Positions 24,668 to 33,153 of a stretch of 33,466 bases of DNA are shown here, piece after piece. Where the stretch lies: the NCBI GenBank assembly GCA_026982575.1, contig JALSGU010000010.1:1-33466 (forward strand), given 5' to 3'. The notes beneath the pieces are model-generated. The model made no database searches. It was given only the letters and a program-made list of their open reading frames with translations, and was not told where the DNA came from. Every line of letters starts with the position of its first letter. Positions within the stretch are counted from its first letter, which is position 1. Position numbers and translations under genes: made by a program. This stretch comes from Paracoccaceae bacterium (GTDB lineage Bacteria; Pseudomonadota; Alphaproteobacteria; Rhodobacterales; Rhodobacteraceae).

Positions 24668-25604
24668 TGTATTGTTCTGGGAAAGAGGGCGTATTGCTTG
24701 GTTCTTTTATGTAATCTTGAACGGTTGCGAGCCTTTTTTCTGAAACGGGAATCTGTTCACCGTTGGATAGAATAACCAGATTCCGCCCATTTCTTTTAAC
24801 AAGTCTCCGTATGGCATGTTTTGCCACCCAATGGGAGCGATGCACTTTTATACCGTCGATATTCTGGATACGTTCAATCGCTTTGGTCAGGCTTTCGCGC
24901 AACAGATGCTCACCACCATTAGTGGTAATTTTAACCAGTTGATCCTGAGCCCTAAGCGATATTAATTCCCCCCTGAGCTGCACCGGAATTGATAACTCCA
25001 GATCACGAGCCAGCCAACGATTTTTGAATTTGAAAAAGCAGAGGTTTGATTCGTTGCGCAATAAAAGAAGAACGCGGTGCACATAGTGAACCCCGAATAC
25101 AAACAGAAAAACCCCGAAAAAGTCGATATCCGTTTTTCCTGCATAAGAAGCCCAGATAACCCAACCCAGAAGACTGATAAAAATAGAAAAAACCAGACTG
25201 AAAACCCCTGTCAAAAACCATATATTCCAGCCCTTCAGGAAATAAAGCGGCAGTAAATTCATGTAAATGATGCCGGAGCTTAGTATCGAAACAGGCGCCA
25301 TTGCCAGCCAGAATAAAATCGACGCCACACCAAAATTTGCAATGGTAATCTCCAGCGCCCCATAACCGGCCAATGCGGCAAAAATCCCGCATACAATAAA
25401 TAAATATTCCATGGATAGCTTTACATACAAAACGTAAAACCAGCTGGCTTTGTAAGCATTCCGTGTTGTGAATTTATTTGCACTAATGATTTCAGCATAA
25501 ACTGTTTCCAGCTTTCGGAGCACAGAGCATTGGGCTTTTTGCGGTGTGCCAAAAGAGTTTCTAAATGCATTTGGGTCAAATAAAAAAATCTTTATTCCAA
25601 TCAC
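24654..25604 (-). CDS. Membrane-anchored LytTR-family transcriptional regulator (first of a tandem pair)
   Basis: This 316-residue paralogue of the next gene has hydrophobic segments between residues 60 and 175 (YLFIVCGIFAALAGYGAL, VASILFWLAMAPVSILSSGI, IWFLTGVFSLVFSIFISLLG, FFGVFLFVFGVHYVHRVLLL). The LytTR domain spans about 208-300 (LISLRAQDQLVKITTNGG, GIKVHRSHWVAKHAIRRL, LVILSNGEQIPVS). The start is a GTG at 25604 with no Shine-Dalgarno sequence, only about 9 nt after the predicted transcription start, so it may be nearly leaderless. An internal GTG near residue 28 is an alternative. The gene and its upstream region look AT-richer than their neighbours, hinting at later acquisition. The stop lies within the next gene. 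Confidence 0.83.
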   Translation of the reverse strand: MIGIKIFLFDPNAFRNSFGTPQKAQCSVLRKLETVYAEIISANKFTTRNAYKASWFYVLYVKLSMEYLFIVCGIFAALAGYGALEITIANFGVASILFWLAMAPVSILSSGIIYMNLLPLYFLKGWNIWFLTGVFSLVFSIFISLLGWVIWASYAGKTDIDFFGVFLFVFGVHYVHRVLLLLRNESNLCFFKFKNRWLARDLELSIPVQLRGELISLRAQDQLVKITTNGGEHLLRESLTKAIERIQNIDGIKVHRSHWVAKHAIRRLVKRNGRNLVILSNGEQIPVSEKRLATVQDYIKEPSNTPSFPEQYNAQK

Positions 25605-25619
25605 AAATTTGTTTATTTG

Positions 25620-25647
25620 ATTATATAAATTGCCACCAACTTGGCAA
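25620..25647 (-). promoter_or_regulatory. Promoter of the tandem LytTR operon with overlapping inverted repeat
   Basis: On the minus strand TTGCCA (complement of 25642-25647) and TATAAT (complement of 25620-25625) are separated by 16 nt, a near-consensus promoter. An inverted repeat TTGCCA-N6-TGGCAA (25630-25635 and 25642-25647) covers the -35 element and most of the spacer, the position of a repressor site. Confidence 0.6.
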
Positions 25648-25673
25648 CTTCTTTCAAGAGATAGAGTAAAGAA

Positions 25674-25697
25674 AAGTATTAACCTCCCAAGTATTAA
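25674..25697. promoter_or_regulatory. 9-bp direct repeat upstream of the LytTR promoter
   Basis: AAGTATTAA occurs twice (25674-25682 and 25689-25697), 15 bp start to start, at about -61 to -84 from the predicted transcription start. LytTR proteins bind pairs of direct repeats upstream of their promoters, so autoregulation is possible. The spacing is shorter than the usual 21-22 bp. Confidence 0.4.
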
Positions 25698-25726
25698 TAA
25701 ATTATTCGCATATACACTATAGTTGG

Positions 25727-25756
25727 CGGTAATGTGAAGGGTATTTTACATTACCG
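25727..25756. repeat. Inverted repeat overlapping the DUF1285 stop codon
   Basis: CGGTAATGT (25727-25735) and ACATTACCG (25748-25756) form perfect 9-bp arms around a 12-nt centre. The right arm covers the stop codon of the DUF1285 gene. No T-run follows on the minus strand. It could be a transcript end structure or a regulator site shared with the LytTR promoter region. Confidence 0.5.
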
Positions 25757-26362
25757 ACCGGTATTTCCCTCAAGTTCCGAGGCTAAAATCACCGGAAAAA
25801 ACTGCCCCGAAGACCAAAGCCCGAACCAGCCAACACCGTTGATTTCATGCCGGGTGCAAATTTCCACCAGCCGGTAAAAACTTTTACGGTCAATTTTTGC
25901 CTCAAGGTTGTTTCGCACCAGAATATAAGGGGATGGCGCCTTTGTTGCAGGGTCAATTTCAACCCGAAACGGGGTAACAGCCGTGGCAATCACCCTGTCA
26001 TCGACATTGGTTATAAAAGTGACTTCCTGATCCTTACCCTGCCCCGACACAGTGAAATCAACGGCAATAAATGGCGCATCCTCAACCGTGATGCCAACTT
26101 TTTCAACGGGGGTGACAAGAAAATAATCCTCGCCATCCTTGCGTAAAATCGATGCAAATAATTTAACCAGCGGTTTACGGCCAATCGGAGAGCCAAGATA
26201 AAACCACGTGCCATCCCTTGCAATTCGAATGTCCAGATCACCGCAAAATGGCGGGTTCCACAAATGTACGGGCGCCGGACCACGGGATTTTATCGCGCGG
26301 GTGGCAGCGGCGGCAATGCCGTCTGCGGTGGGGGTAACGGAATTCTGATCGGGTTTGGTCAT
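25751..26362 (-). CDS. DUF1285 family protein
   Basis: This 203-residue protein matches DUF1285, a conserved alphaproteobacterial family of unknown function. Typical blocks are PAPVHLWNPPFCGDLDIRIA, DGTWFYLGSPIGRKPLVKLF, YFLVTPVEKVGITVEDAPF and the late LWSSGQFFPVI. There is no signal peptide and no membrane segment. A TTG three bases earlier is in frame, but the ATG at 26362 is the more likely start. It is divergent from moxR across about 115 bp. DUF1285 next to the moxR-DUF58-DUF4159 operon is a recurring arrangement in this group, so it may take part in the same process. Confidence 0.88.
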   Translation of the reverse strand: MTKPDQNSVTPTADGIAAAATRAIKSRGPAPVHLWNPPFCGDLDIRIARDGTWFYLGSPIGRKPLVKLFASILRKDGEDYFLVTPVEKVGITVEDAPFIAVDFTVSGQGKDQEVTFITNVDDRVIATAVTPFRVEIDPATKAPSPYILVRNNLEAKIDRKSFYRLVEICTRHEINGVGWFGLWSSGQFFPVILASELEGNTGR

Positions 26363-26478
26363 CAAAACTGCCTGTTTGGGCTAAAACTCGCGAATAGAGA
26401 CCATAGCATCGGTGGACGAATCCAGTAAAGCCGATAGAATAGCTTGGAAAAACAAATTTAATTCAAAGGCACCTGATT

Positions 26479-27489
26479 ATGAGCAATGACCCGATCGAAG
26501 CGCTAGAACAGATCAACGCGCTGACCCAAAAGCTGGCCAAAGCCAGAAAAATGCTCTCCAAAAAGGTGATCGGGCAGGAAAAGGTTGTTGATCAAACCAT
26601 CATGACGGTGCTGTGCGGTGGGCATGGGTTGTTGGTGGGGGTGCCCGGTCTGGCAAAAACCCTGCTGGTTGAAAGCCTTGGTATTGTGTTGGGGCTGCAC
26701 GGCAACCGCGTGCAATTCACGCCAGACCTGATGCCCGCCGATATTCTTGGCTCAGAAGTACTGGAAGCCGCCGACGATGGCAGCCGCGCCTTTCGGTTTA
26801 TCAAAGGGCCGGTATTTTGCCAGTTATTGATGGCCGATGAAATCAACCGTGCCAGTCCACGCACCCAGTCAGCCCTGTTGCAAGCCATGCAGGAACACCA
26901 TGTTACCGTGGCCGGTCAACGCATGGATTTGCCCGCGCCATTTCATGTGCTGGCCACCCAAAACCCGATCGAACAAGAAGGCACTTATCCCTTGCCCGAG
27001 GCCCAGCTGGACCGTTTTCTAATGCAGATTGATGTTGAATACCCCGATCGTGATGACGAACGCGCAATTATTCTGGCCACTACGGGCACGCAGGAATCTG
27101 AATTATCAGCCGTATTCGATGCGGCCAGCCTGATCTCGGCCCAGCAGCTTATCCGTAAAATGCCGGTGGGCGACAGCATTGTTGAAATGATCCTTGATCT
27201 GGTGCGCTCGGCGCGCCCGGGCGAAGAAGGCGCAAGTGATCTGGTGAACAAAGCCGTGGTCTGGGGACCAGGACCGCGAGCGGCGCAGGCCTTGATGCTG
27301 GCGGTGCGCGCGCGGGCATTGCTAACGGGTCGCATGGCGCCATCGCCGCAGGACGTTGCCGAACTGGCGCATCCTATTCTTATTCATCGCATGGCACTTG
27401 GCTTTGCGGCGCGGGCAGAAAACATCCAGCTGAAAGATGTGATCAAAGATCTGGTTGAACGCAACATCGGTTCGCAGGCCGCCGCATGA
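26479..27489 (+). CDS. MoxR-family AAA+ ATPase
   Basis: This 336-residue AAA+ ATPase is of the MoxR class. Walker A is GVPGLAKTLLVESLG and Walker B is LLMADEINRASPRTQSALLQ. The sensor 1 region is FHVLATQNPIEQEGTYPLPE, and the arginine-finger/linker region AQLDRFLMQIDVEYP follows. MoxR proteins act with von Willebrand factor A (VWA) domain partners as chaperone-like machines that mature or insert metal into other complexes. AAAGG (26465-26469) is 9 nt ahead of the ATG. Its stop overlaps the DUF58 start (ATGA), and three VWA-like or membrane proteins follow, giving the classic MoxR plus VWA operon layout. Confidence 0.93.
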   Translation: MSNDPIEALEQINALTQKLAKARKMLSKKVIGQEKVVDQTIMTVLCGGHGLLVGVPGLAKTLLVESLGIVLGLHGNRVQFTPDLMPADILGSEVLEAADDGSRAFRFIKGPVFCQLLMADEINRASPRTQSALLQAMQEHHVTVAGQRMDLPAPFHVLATQNPIEQEGTYPLPEAQLDRFLMQIDVEYPDRDDERAIILATTGTQESELSAVFDAASLISAQQLIRKMPVGDSIVEMILDLVRSARPGEEGASDLVNKAVVWGPGPRAAQALMLAVRARALLTGRMAPSPQDVAELAHPILIHRMALGFAARAENIQLKDVIKDLVERNIGSQAAA

Positions 27490-28367
27490 ACCAAAGCGGC
27501 CAATATCTTCGCGAACAGGCACAGGCGCTTGCAGGGGCATTGCCGCCGGTTCTGGCCCATGCCGAACGGTTGGCAGCCACGGTTGCCATGGGGGTGCATG
27601 GCCGCAAACGTGCCGGTATGGGCGAAAGCTTTTGGCAATATCGCCACGCCATGCCGGGCGACAGCGCTGGCAATATCGATTGGCGCAGATCAGCGCAGGG
27701 CGATGCATTATTCATCCGCGAACGCGAATGGGAGGCGGCACAAACCGTGGCTTTCTGGTGTGACGGATCAAAATCGATGGACTATCAGGGCAAAGGTGCC
27801 AGCCAAACAAAATCCGACCGCGCGCAAGTATTAACACTGGCATTGGCCAGCCTTTTATCCCGCGCAGGAGAGCGCATTTCACTGCTGGAAACCGTTGCCG
27901 AAAAACCCGGACTTGGCGAGACGAAATTGCACCAAATGGCAGCAGCATTAGGGGATGTGAACGCAAGCGCAGATTATGGCACCTTGCCGAAACCCAATGC
28001 GCGGCCCGCTGGCCATCGGGTGTTTATGTCAGATTTTATGGGGCCTGAGGATGCCATATTTCCGGCCCTGAGCGCCCACGCCGATGCAGGCGGCGAGGGC
28101 TGCCTTGTGCATATTCTGGACCCGTCCGAGGAAAGTTTTCCGTTTGACGGGCGCATTATTTTTGAAAGCATGGGTGGCGTGGTTAATTTTGAAACCCTGC
28201 GCGCCAAAGCCTTGCGCGAGGCATACCGTGAAAAACTGGAAGCCCGCGCTGAAAAATTGCAAACATGGGCCCGCCGCGTTGGCTGGCATTACCTGCGCCA
28301 TCGCACCGACAAAAGCGCGCAGTCGGCATTGTTGTGGCTTTACGGCATCATCGGATCACAAACATGA
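27486..28367 (+). CDS. DUF58 domain protein with VWA-like MIDAS motif
   Basis: This 293-residue cytoplasmic partner of MoxR has the DUF58 signature: GESFWQYRHAMPGDSAGNID, then WRRSAQGDALFIREREWE. A VWA-type metal site DxSxS follows in FWCDGSKSMDY (Asp93, Ser95, Ser97). The rest resembles a VWA fold with HRVFMSDFMGPE and VHILDPSEESF. DUF58 proteins bind the AAA+ ATPase and link it to membrane proteins. It overlaps moxR by 4 bp at the start and the DUF4159 gene by 4 bp at the end, so translation of all three is coupled. Confidence 0.92.
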   Translation: MNQSGQYLREQAQALAGALPPVLAHAERLAATVAMGVHGRKRAGMGESFWQYRHAMPGDSAGNIDWRRSAQGDALFIREREWEAAQTVAFWCDGSKSMDYQGKGASQTKSDRAQVLTLALASLLSRAGERISLLETVAEKPGLGETKLHQMAAALGDVNASADYGTLPKPNARPAGHRVFMSDFMGPEDAIFPALSAHADAGGEGCLVHILDPSEESFPFDGRIIFESMGGVVNFETLRAKALREAYREKLEARAEKLQTWARRVGWHYLRHRTDKSAQSALLWLYGIIGSQT

Positions 28368-31102
28368 TCGGATTTTTGTTTCCAATGGTGCTTTGGGGGC
28401 TGTTGAGCCTGCCGGTTTTATGGTGGCTGCTGCGCGCGGTGCCGCCTGCGCCGTCGCGCAGAAAATTCCCCGGGGTGCGGTTGCTGATCGGGCTGAAAGA
28501 TCCGGAATCAACCCCGAAACACACGCCTTGGTGGCTGTTAATGCTGCGGCTTTTGGCGCTGGCGGCTGCAATTTTTGCTTTTGCCGAACCGGTGTTGAAC
28601 CCGCAAACCGACACAGGCGGCAAGGGCCGTTTGCTGGTTTTGCTGGATGCAAGCTGGGCCAGCGCCGATGACTGGAATGCCCGCCAAGACAGGCTTGACG
28701 CCATTCTTGCGGGCGCCACCCGTAATGGTCGTGCGGTTTCGCTGCGCTTGCTAAGCGCACCTTTGCCAATCGAGGGCGATCTGGGCTTTGCCGCACCCCA
28801 AGATTTTGTGCCGATGGTGGCAGGGCTGGAGCCAAATGCATGGGCCGCCGATCGGGCCGGGTTTGCCAACTGGCTGGCCGAAAACCCGCAAGACGATTTT
28901 GATACTGTCTGGTTAAGTGACGGGCTGGGACCTGATGCAGGGCTTGCCGCTGCGTTACAGGCATTTGGCGAGGTTACTGTGATAACCTCCGAACAAGAGC
29001 AACTGGCGCTTTTGCCTGCGTTTTTGTCATCTGACGGGTTGATTGTGCCAGTATTGCACAGCAGCGATGGCGCTGCGCGCAAGGTAGTTTTGCAGGCCAT
29101 CGGCCCAACCCCTGCGGGGGTAACACAGGTATTATGGCAGGCCGAGGCTGATTTCGAGGCAGGTCAAACCCGCATTGAGGTCCTGTTCGATATGCCGCTG
29201 GAATTGCGCAACCGTGTAAAACGCATCACGCTGGTCGGGGTGCAATCTGCTGGCGGGGTGGTACTGACCGATGGCGGATTACAACGGCGCAAGGTCGGGC
29301 TTTTCTCGCCGCAACAAATGCAGGAAGGCCCGCAACTGGTGGCGCCGCTGTTTTATCTGCGCAAAGCATTGGCGCCTTCGGCTGAATTGATCGAGGCGGG
29401 GCTGGATGATCTGTTGCAAGCCGCCCCCGATGTATTGATATTTGCCGATGCGGGCGAACTGGCTGCACCGGAAACCGGAAAAGTGCTGGAATGGGTGAAT
29501 GCCGGGGGCACCTTGTTGCGCTTTGCCGGACCACAGATGGCCAGAAATTCAAGGGATATTTCCGCACAAGACCCGCTGTTGCCAGTGCGGCTTCGTGCGG
29601 GCGGGCGCAGCCTTGGCGGCGCCATGACATGGGAAACCCCCAAACGTCTGCGCCCTTTTCCCGATGACGGGGTTTTTGCCGGACTGTCCGCACCGGACGA
29701 GGTCGAAATTCGTGCGCAGGTTCTGGCCCAGCCGGACCCGGACCTGCCCGGTCGGGTATTGGCCACATTGGAAGACGGCACACCACTGGTTACCGGCATA
29801 AATCAGGGCCAAGGCCGGATTATTCTGTTTCATGTGACTGCCAATGCCGAATGGTCAAACCTGCCGCTTTCGGGGCTGTTTGTTGATATGTTGACCCGTC
29901 TGTCCATCAGCTCGGGGGGCAATGCGGCACAAGCGGCAGACCTTGCAGGACAGGTCTGGACCCCGTCCATAATTCTGGACGGGTTTGGCCAATTGCAAGA
30001 ATCCGATGATCTGATGGCGGTTGCAGGCGAAGACCTTGGGCTTTTCCCGCGAAACGCCACCACCCCGCCGGGGATTTATCAAAACAATGACCGCGAGGTC
30101 GCGATTAACCTGTTGCCCCAGAATTATACATTGGAACCCCTGAACGGCCTGCCATCGGGCATTATCCGTGACGGGTTTATAGATGCCGCGGAAACCCTGT
30201 TGAAACCGGTTCTTCTGGCTTTGGCAATCATCTTGTTAACTCTTGATATTATGGCCACGCTATTGGTTTCGGGCCGCTTGATCGGGCCGCGCATTGCCGG
30301 TATTTTGCTGGCATTTATGGCATTCAACATTGCCGCTGCCCAAGCGCAGGATAACGCATTGATTGCCGCGAATAACACGGTTCTGGCTTATGTGGTTACC
30401 GGCGACCCCCGCATTGATGCGATCAGTCAGTCAGGGCTGTTCGGCCTGTCGAAAACCTTGTTTGACCGCACTTCGATCGAACCGGTTGAACCTTTGGCAA
30501 TTGACATAGAAACCGACGATATTTCGATTATTCCCTTTTTATACTGGCCAATCACCCAGCTCCAGACCTCGCTATCGGATGCGGCTGTGGCGCGGGTGAA
30601 TTTGTATTTACGCAATGGCGGCATGATTATGTTTGATACGCGCGACGCCCATCTGGGACAGGGGTTTGGCGGCGGTTCCGCCAATGGTCTGGTGTTGCAG
30701 CGTTTGACAGCGCAGCTTGAAATCCCGCCGCTTGCCCAGATTGAATCCGACCATGTTCTGACCCGCAGTTTCTATTTGCTGGAGGTATTCCCCGGGCGTT
30801 GGCGCGATGGCGCGGTCTGGGTAGAGGCCCCGACCCGGCTAACCACCATCGAGGGTGCGCCGTTTCGCAACCTGAATGACGGGGTAACGCCGGTGATTAT
30901 CGGTGGTAATGACTGGGCCTCGGCATGGGCGATATCCCCCAATGGCAGGCCGATCTATCCGGTTGGTCAGGGGCGGTCTGGTGATCGGCAGCGCGAATTG
31001 GCGCTGCGCTTCGGGGTTAATCTGATTATGTATGTGATGACCGGAAACTATAAATCCGATCAGGTGCATGTGCCGGCATTGCTGGAAAGGCTGGGGCAAT
31101 GA
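28364..31102 (+). CDS. BatA-like membrane protein with C-terminal DUF4159 domain
   Basis: From the ATG at 28364 (ATGA overlap with DUF58) the protein has 912 residues. A longer frame starts at 28265, but its extra 33 residues lie inside DUF58 and look random. The N-terminus carries the double-transmembrane BatA/Aerotolerance region: FLFPMVLWGLLSLPVLWWLL, then WWLLMLRLLALAAAIFAFAE. A VWA-like domain with an imperfect metal site follows (LLDASWAS, Asp95-Ser97-Ala99). A large region with a glutamine-amidotransferase-like fold follows, then a transmembrane segment near residue 620 (LLKPVLLALAIILLTLDIMA). The DUF4159 domain is at the end (LYWPITQLQTSLSDAAVARV, GGMIMFDTRDAHLGQGFGGG, NLIMYVMTGNYKSDQVHVPA). 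Envelope-associated; specific role unknown. Confidence 0.88.
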   Translation: MIGFLFPMVLWGLLSLPVLWWLLRAVPPAPSRRKFPGVRLLIGLKDPESTPKHTPWWLLMLRLLALAAAIFAFAEPVLNPQTDTGGKGRLLVLLDASWASADDWNARQDRLDAILAGATRNGRAVSLRLLSAPLPIEGDLGFAAPQDFVPMVAGLEPNAWAADRAGFANWLAENPQDDFDTVWLSDGLGPDAGLAAALQAFGEVTVITSEQEQLALLPAFLSSDGLIVPVLHSSDGAARKVVLQAIGPTPAGVTQVLWQAEADFEAGQTRIEVLFDMPLELRNRVKRITLVGVQSAGGVVLTDGGLQRRKVGLFSPQQMQEGPQLVAPLFYLRKALAPSAELIEAGLDDLLQAAPDVLIFADAGELAAPETGKVLEWVNAGGTLLRFAGPQMARNSRDISAQDPLLPVRLRAGGRSLGGAMTWETPKRLRPFPDDGVFAGLSAPDEVEIRAQVLAQPDPDLPGRVLATLEDGTPLVTGINQGQGRIILFHVTANAEWSNLPLSGLFVDMLTRLSISSGGNAAQAADLAGQVWTPSIILDGFGQLQESDDLMAVAGEDLGLFPRNATTPPGIYQNNDREVAINLLPQNYTLEPLNGLPSGIIRDGFIDAAETLLKPVLLALAIILLTLDIMATLLVSGRLIGPRIAGILLAFMAFNIAAAQAQDNALIAANNTVLAYVVTGDPRIDAISQSGLFGLSKTLFDRTSIEPVEPLAIDIETDDISIIPFLYWPITQLQTSLSDAAVARVNLYLRNGGMIMFDTRDAHLGQGFGGGSANGLVLQRLTAQLEIPPLAQIESDHVLTRSFYLLEVFPGRWRDGAVWVEAPTRLTTIEGAPFRNLNDGVTPVIIGGNDWASAWAISPNGRPIYPVGQGRSGDRQRELALRFGVNLIMYVMTGNYKSDQVHVPALLERLGQ

Positions 31103-33153
31103 TTTCAATGCTGGTATTTGACCCGATATTGCCATGGGGTTTTCTGGGCTTGCTTGGCGTTGCGGCAATCCTGTCGCTTGGCTTTGGTATTTGGCGCGGC
31201 CTGCCGGGCTGGTTTTTGCGCGGGCTGGCACTGATGGTTCTGGGGCTGGCCTTGCTCAACCCGCTGTGGAAACAGGAAGACCGGCTATACCAACAGGACA
31301 TTGTGTTTGTTGTGGTTGACAAAAGCGCATCCCAAACTCTGGGTGAACGAACCATCCAGACCGAACAGGCACTGGCACAGGTGCAACAGGCGCTGGGCGC
31401 TTTTGACGAATCTGTGCAATTCAAAATCATTTCTGTGGGTGATGCCGGCCGCGACGGAACCTTATTGTTATCTGCCTTGTCCGAGGCGGCAGGGGCCTAT
31501 TCCCCCAACCGCATAGCAGCGGCTGTTTTGATCAGCGACGGCCAGATCAACGATAGTGATGCAATAACGGATTTCCCCGCGCCTGTGCATTTGCTAACCA
31601 CCGGAGCAAAGCGTGATTGGGACCGGCGTATTGTTGTTAAAACCGCGCCTGCTTATGGCATTGTCGGAGAGCAGGTCGAGGTGGTTGTGCGCATCGAAGA
31701 TCTGGGCGCCGCCCCCGCAAGCACCGGTGTTGCCAGCGTTATTGCCTCGGTTGATGGCGGGCCGGAACAGCAGTTTTCGCTGCCGCTGAACGAAGACATC
31801 CCCCTGTCATTGGCGGTGGAGCGGGGTGGCATTAACCTGCTGGAAATCCGCACGCCGCCCATTGTTGGGGAGCTGACAGAACAAAACAACCGCGCGATCC
31901 TGTCGCTGAACGGGGTGCGCGACCGCTTGCGGGTGCTGCTGATTTCGGGCGAACCTTATGCAGGTGAACGCACATGGCGCAACCTGCTAAAGGCGGATTC
32001 ATCGGTGGATCTGGTGCATTTTACCATTCTGCGCCCCCCCAATAAACAAGACGGCGTGCCCTATGACGAACTGTCCTTGATCGCTTTTCCAACCCAGGAA
32101 TTATTCATGGATAAAATCGACGAATTTGATCTGATTATATTTGACAGGTTCCGCCGCCAAGGGGTGCTGCCCGAGGCATATCTGGAAAATGTAGCGCGTT
32201 ATGTGCGCGATGGCGGTGCTATTCTGGTGGCCTCGGGGCCGGCATTTGCCACCGTGGAAAGCCTGTATCGCACCCCGCTGCGCGCGATTTTACCAGCAGC
32301 GCCAACGGGTCGGGTGATCGAACAAGGCTTTACGCCGCTGATTTCAGAGCTGGGCAAACGCCATCCGGTGACCGAAGGATTACAAACCGGACTGCCCGAT
32401 GCCACGCCCGATTGGGGGCGCTGGTTTCGTATAATCGAAACGGTTCCGACCGCGGGCTATACCCTGATGGAAGGGCCAAACAACTTGCCGCTGTTGCAGC
32501 TTGACCGTGTCGGTCGTGGCCGTTTAGCCCTGCTGGCATCGGATCAGGCATGGCTCTGGAGCCGCGGATTCGAGGGCGGTGGCCCGCAACGCGAATTGCT
32601 GCGCCGTCTGGCCCATTGGCTGATGCAGGAACCCGAACTGGAAGAAAACGTGTTGCAAGCCACAGCGCTTGGCATGTCGGTAACGATAGACCGGCAAATG
32701 CTGGACGGTGATGTCGGCCCGCTGGAGGTGATCTCGCCATCGGGTCAGGTCCAGATGCTTGAATTTGAACAGCTTGGCCCGGGACGGTGGCGCGCGGGGT
32801 TCGAGGCGGATGAAAGCGGGGTTTATCGTTTAACTGAAAATACGGTTATGGCAGTGGTGGCCACCGGCCCCGCCACCCCGATTGAATTTGAAAGCCCGAT
32901 TGCCACCACCGAAATTCTGGCGCCTTTGATTGATGCCACAAATGGTGGCAGTTTTTTGCTTTCGGACAGGGTGCCCAATTTTCGACAGGTAAGCGCGGGG
33001 CGCAGCTCGGCGGGGCGAAACTGGGCTGGTCTGGTGCGCCGCGATGCGTTTCAGGTGCAAGATGTGCGCCTGACACCACTGGCCAAAGGCTGGATATATT
33101 TGCTGCTGGCGGGGCTGTTCAGCCTGCTGGCATGGCGGTTTGAAGGGCGATGA
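31099..33153 (+). CDS. Membrane VWA-like protein with glutamine amidotransferase-like domain
   Basis: This 684-residue protein has two N-terminal transmembrane helices (LPWGFLGLLGVAAILSLGFG and FLRGLALMVLGLALLNPLW). A VWA-like domain with an intact DxSxS follows in VVVDKSASQTL (Asp74, Ser76, Ser78). A CARDB-like beta region (about 180-270) comes next. The amidotransferase-like domain is about 275-500 (RVLLISGEPYAGERTWRNLL, FDLIIFDRFRRQGVLPEAYL, GGAILVASGPAFA) and lacks an evident catalytic Cys triad. A last helix closes the protein (WIYLLLAGLFSLLAW). It overlaps both neighbours by 4 bp and completes the MoxR operon. It and the DUF4159 protein probably form the membrane part of the complex. 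Confidence 0.85.
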   Translation: MISMLVFDPILPWGFLGLLGVAAILSLGFGIWRGLPGWFLRGLALMVLGLALLNPLWKQEDRLYQQDIVFVVVDKSASQTLGERTIQTEQALAQVQQALGAFDESVQFKIISVGDAGRDGTLLLSALSEAAGAYSPNRIAAAVLISDGQINDSDAITDFPAPVHLLTTGAKRDWDRRIVVKTAPAYGIVGEQVEVVVRIEDLGAAPASTGVASVIASVDGGPEQQFSLPLNEDIPLSLAVERGGINLLEIRTPPIVGELTEQNNRAILSLNGVRDRLRVLLISGEPYAGERTWRNLLKADSSVDLVHFTILRPPNKQDGVPYDELSLIAFPTQELFMDKIDEFDLIIFDRFRRQGVLPEAYLENVARYVRDGGAILVASGPAFATVESLYRTPLRAILPAAPTGRVIEQGFTPLISELGKRHPVTEGLQTGLPDATPDWGRWFRIIETVPTAGYTLMEGPNNLPLLQLDRVGRGRLALLASDQAWLWSRGFEGGGPQRELLRRLAHWLMQEPELEENVLQATALGMSVTIDRQMLDGDVGPLEVISPSGQVQMLEFEQLGPGRWRAGFEADESGVYRLTENTVMAVVATGPATPIEFESPIATTEILAPLIDATNGGSFLLSDRVPNFRQVSAGRSSAGRNWAGLVRRDAFQVQDVRLTPLAKGWIYLLLAGLFSLLAWRFEGR

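Noticed and set aside
28265-28363. 33-residue N-terminal extension of the DUF4159 protein
   Set aside because: It lies entirely within the DUF58 coding region in another frame; the ATG at 28364 makes the usual ATGA overlap and begins right at the membrane segment.
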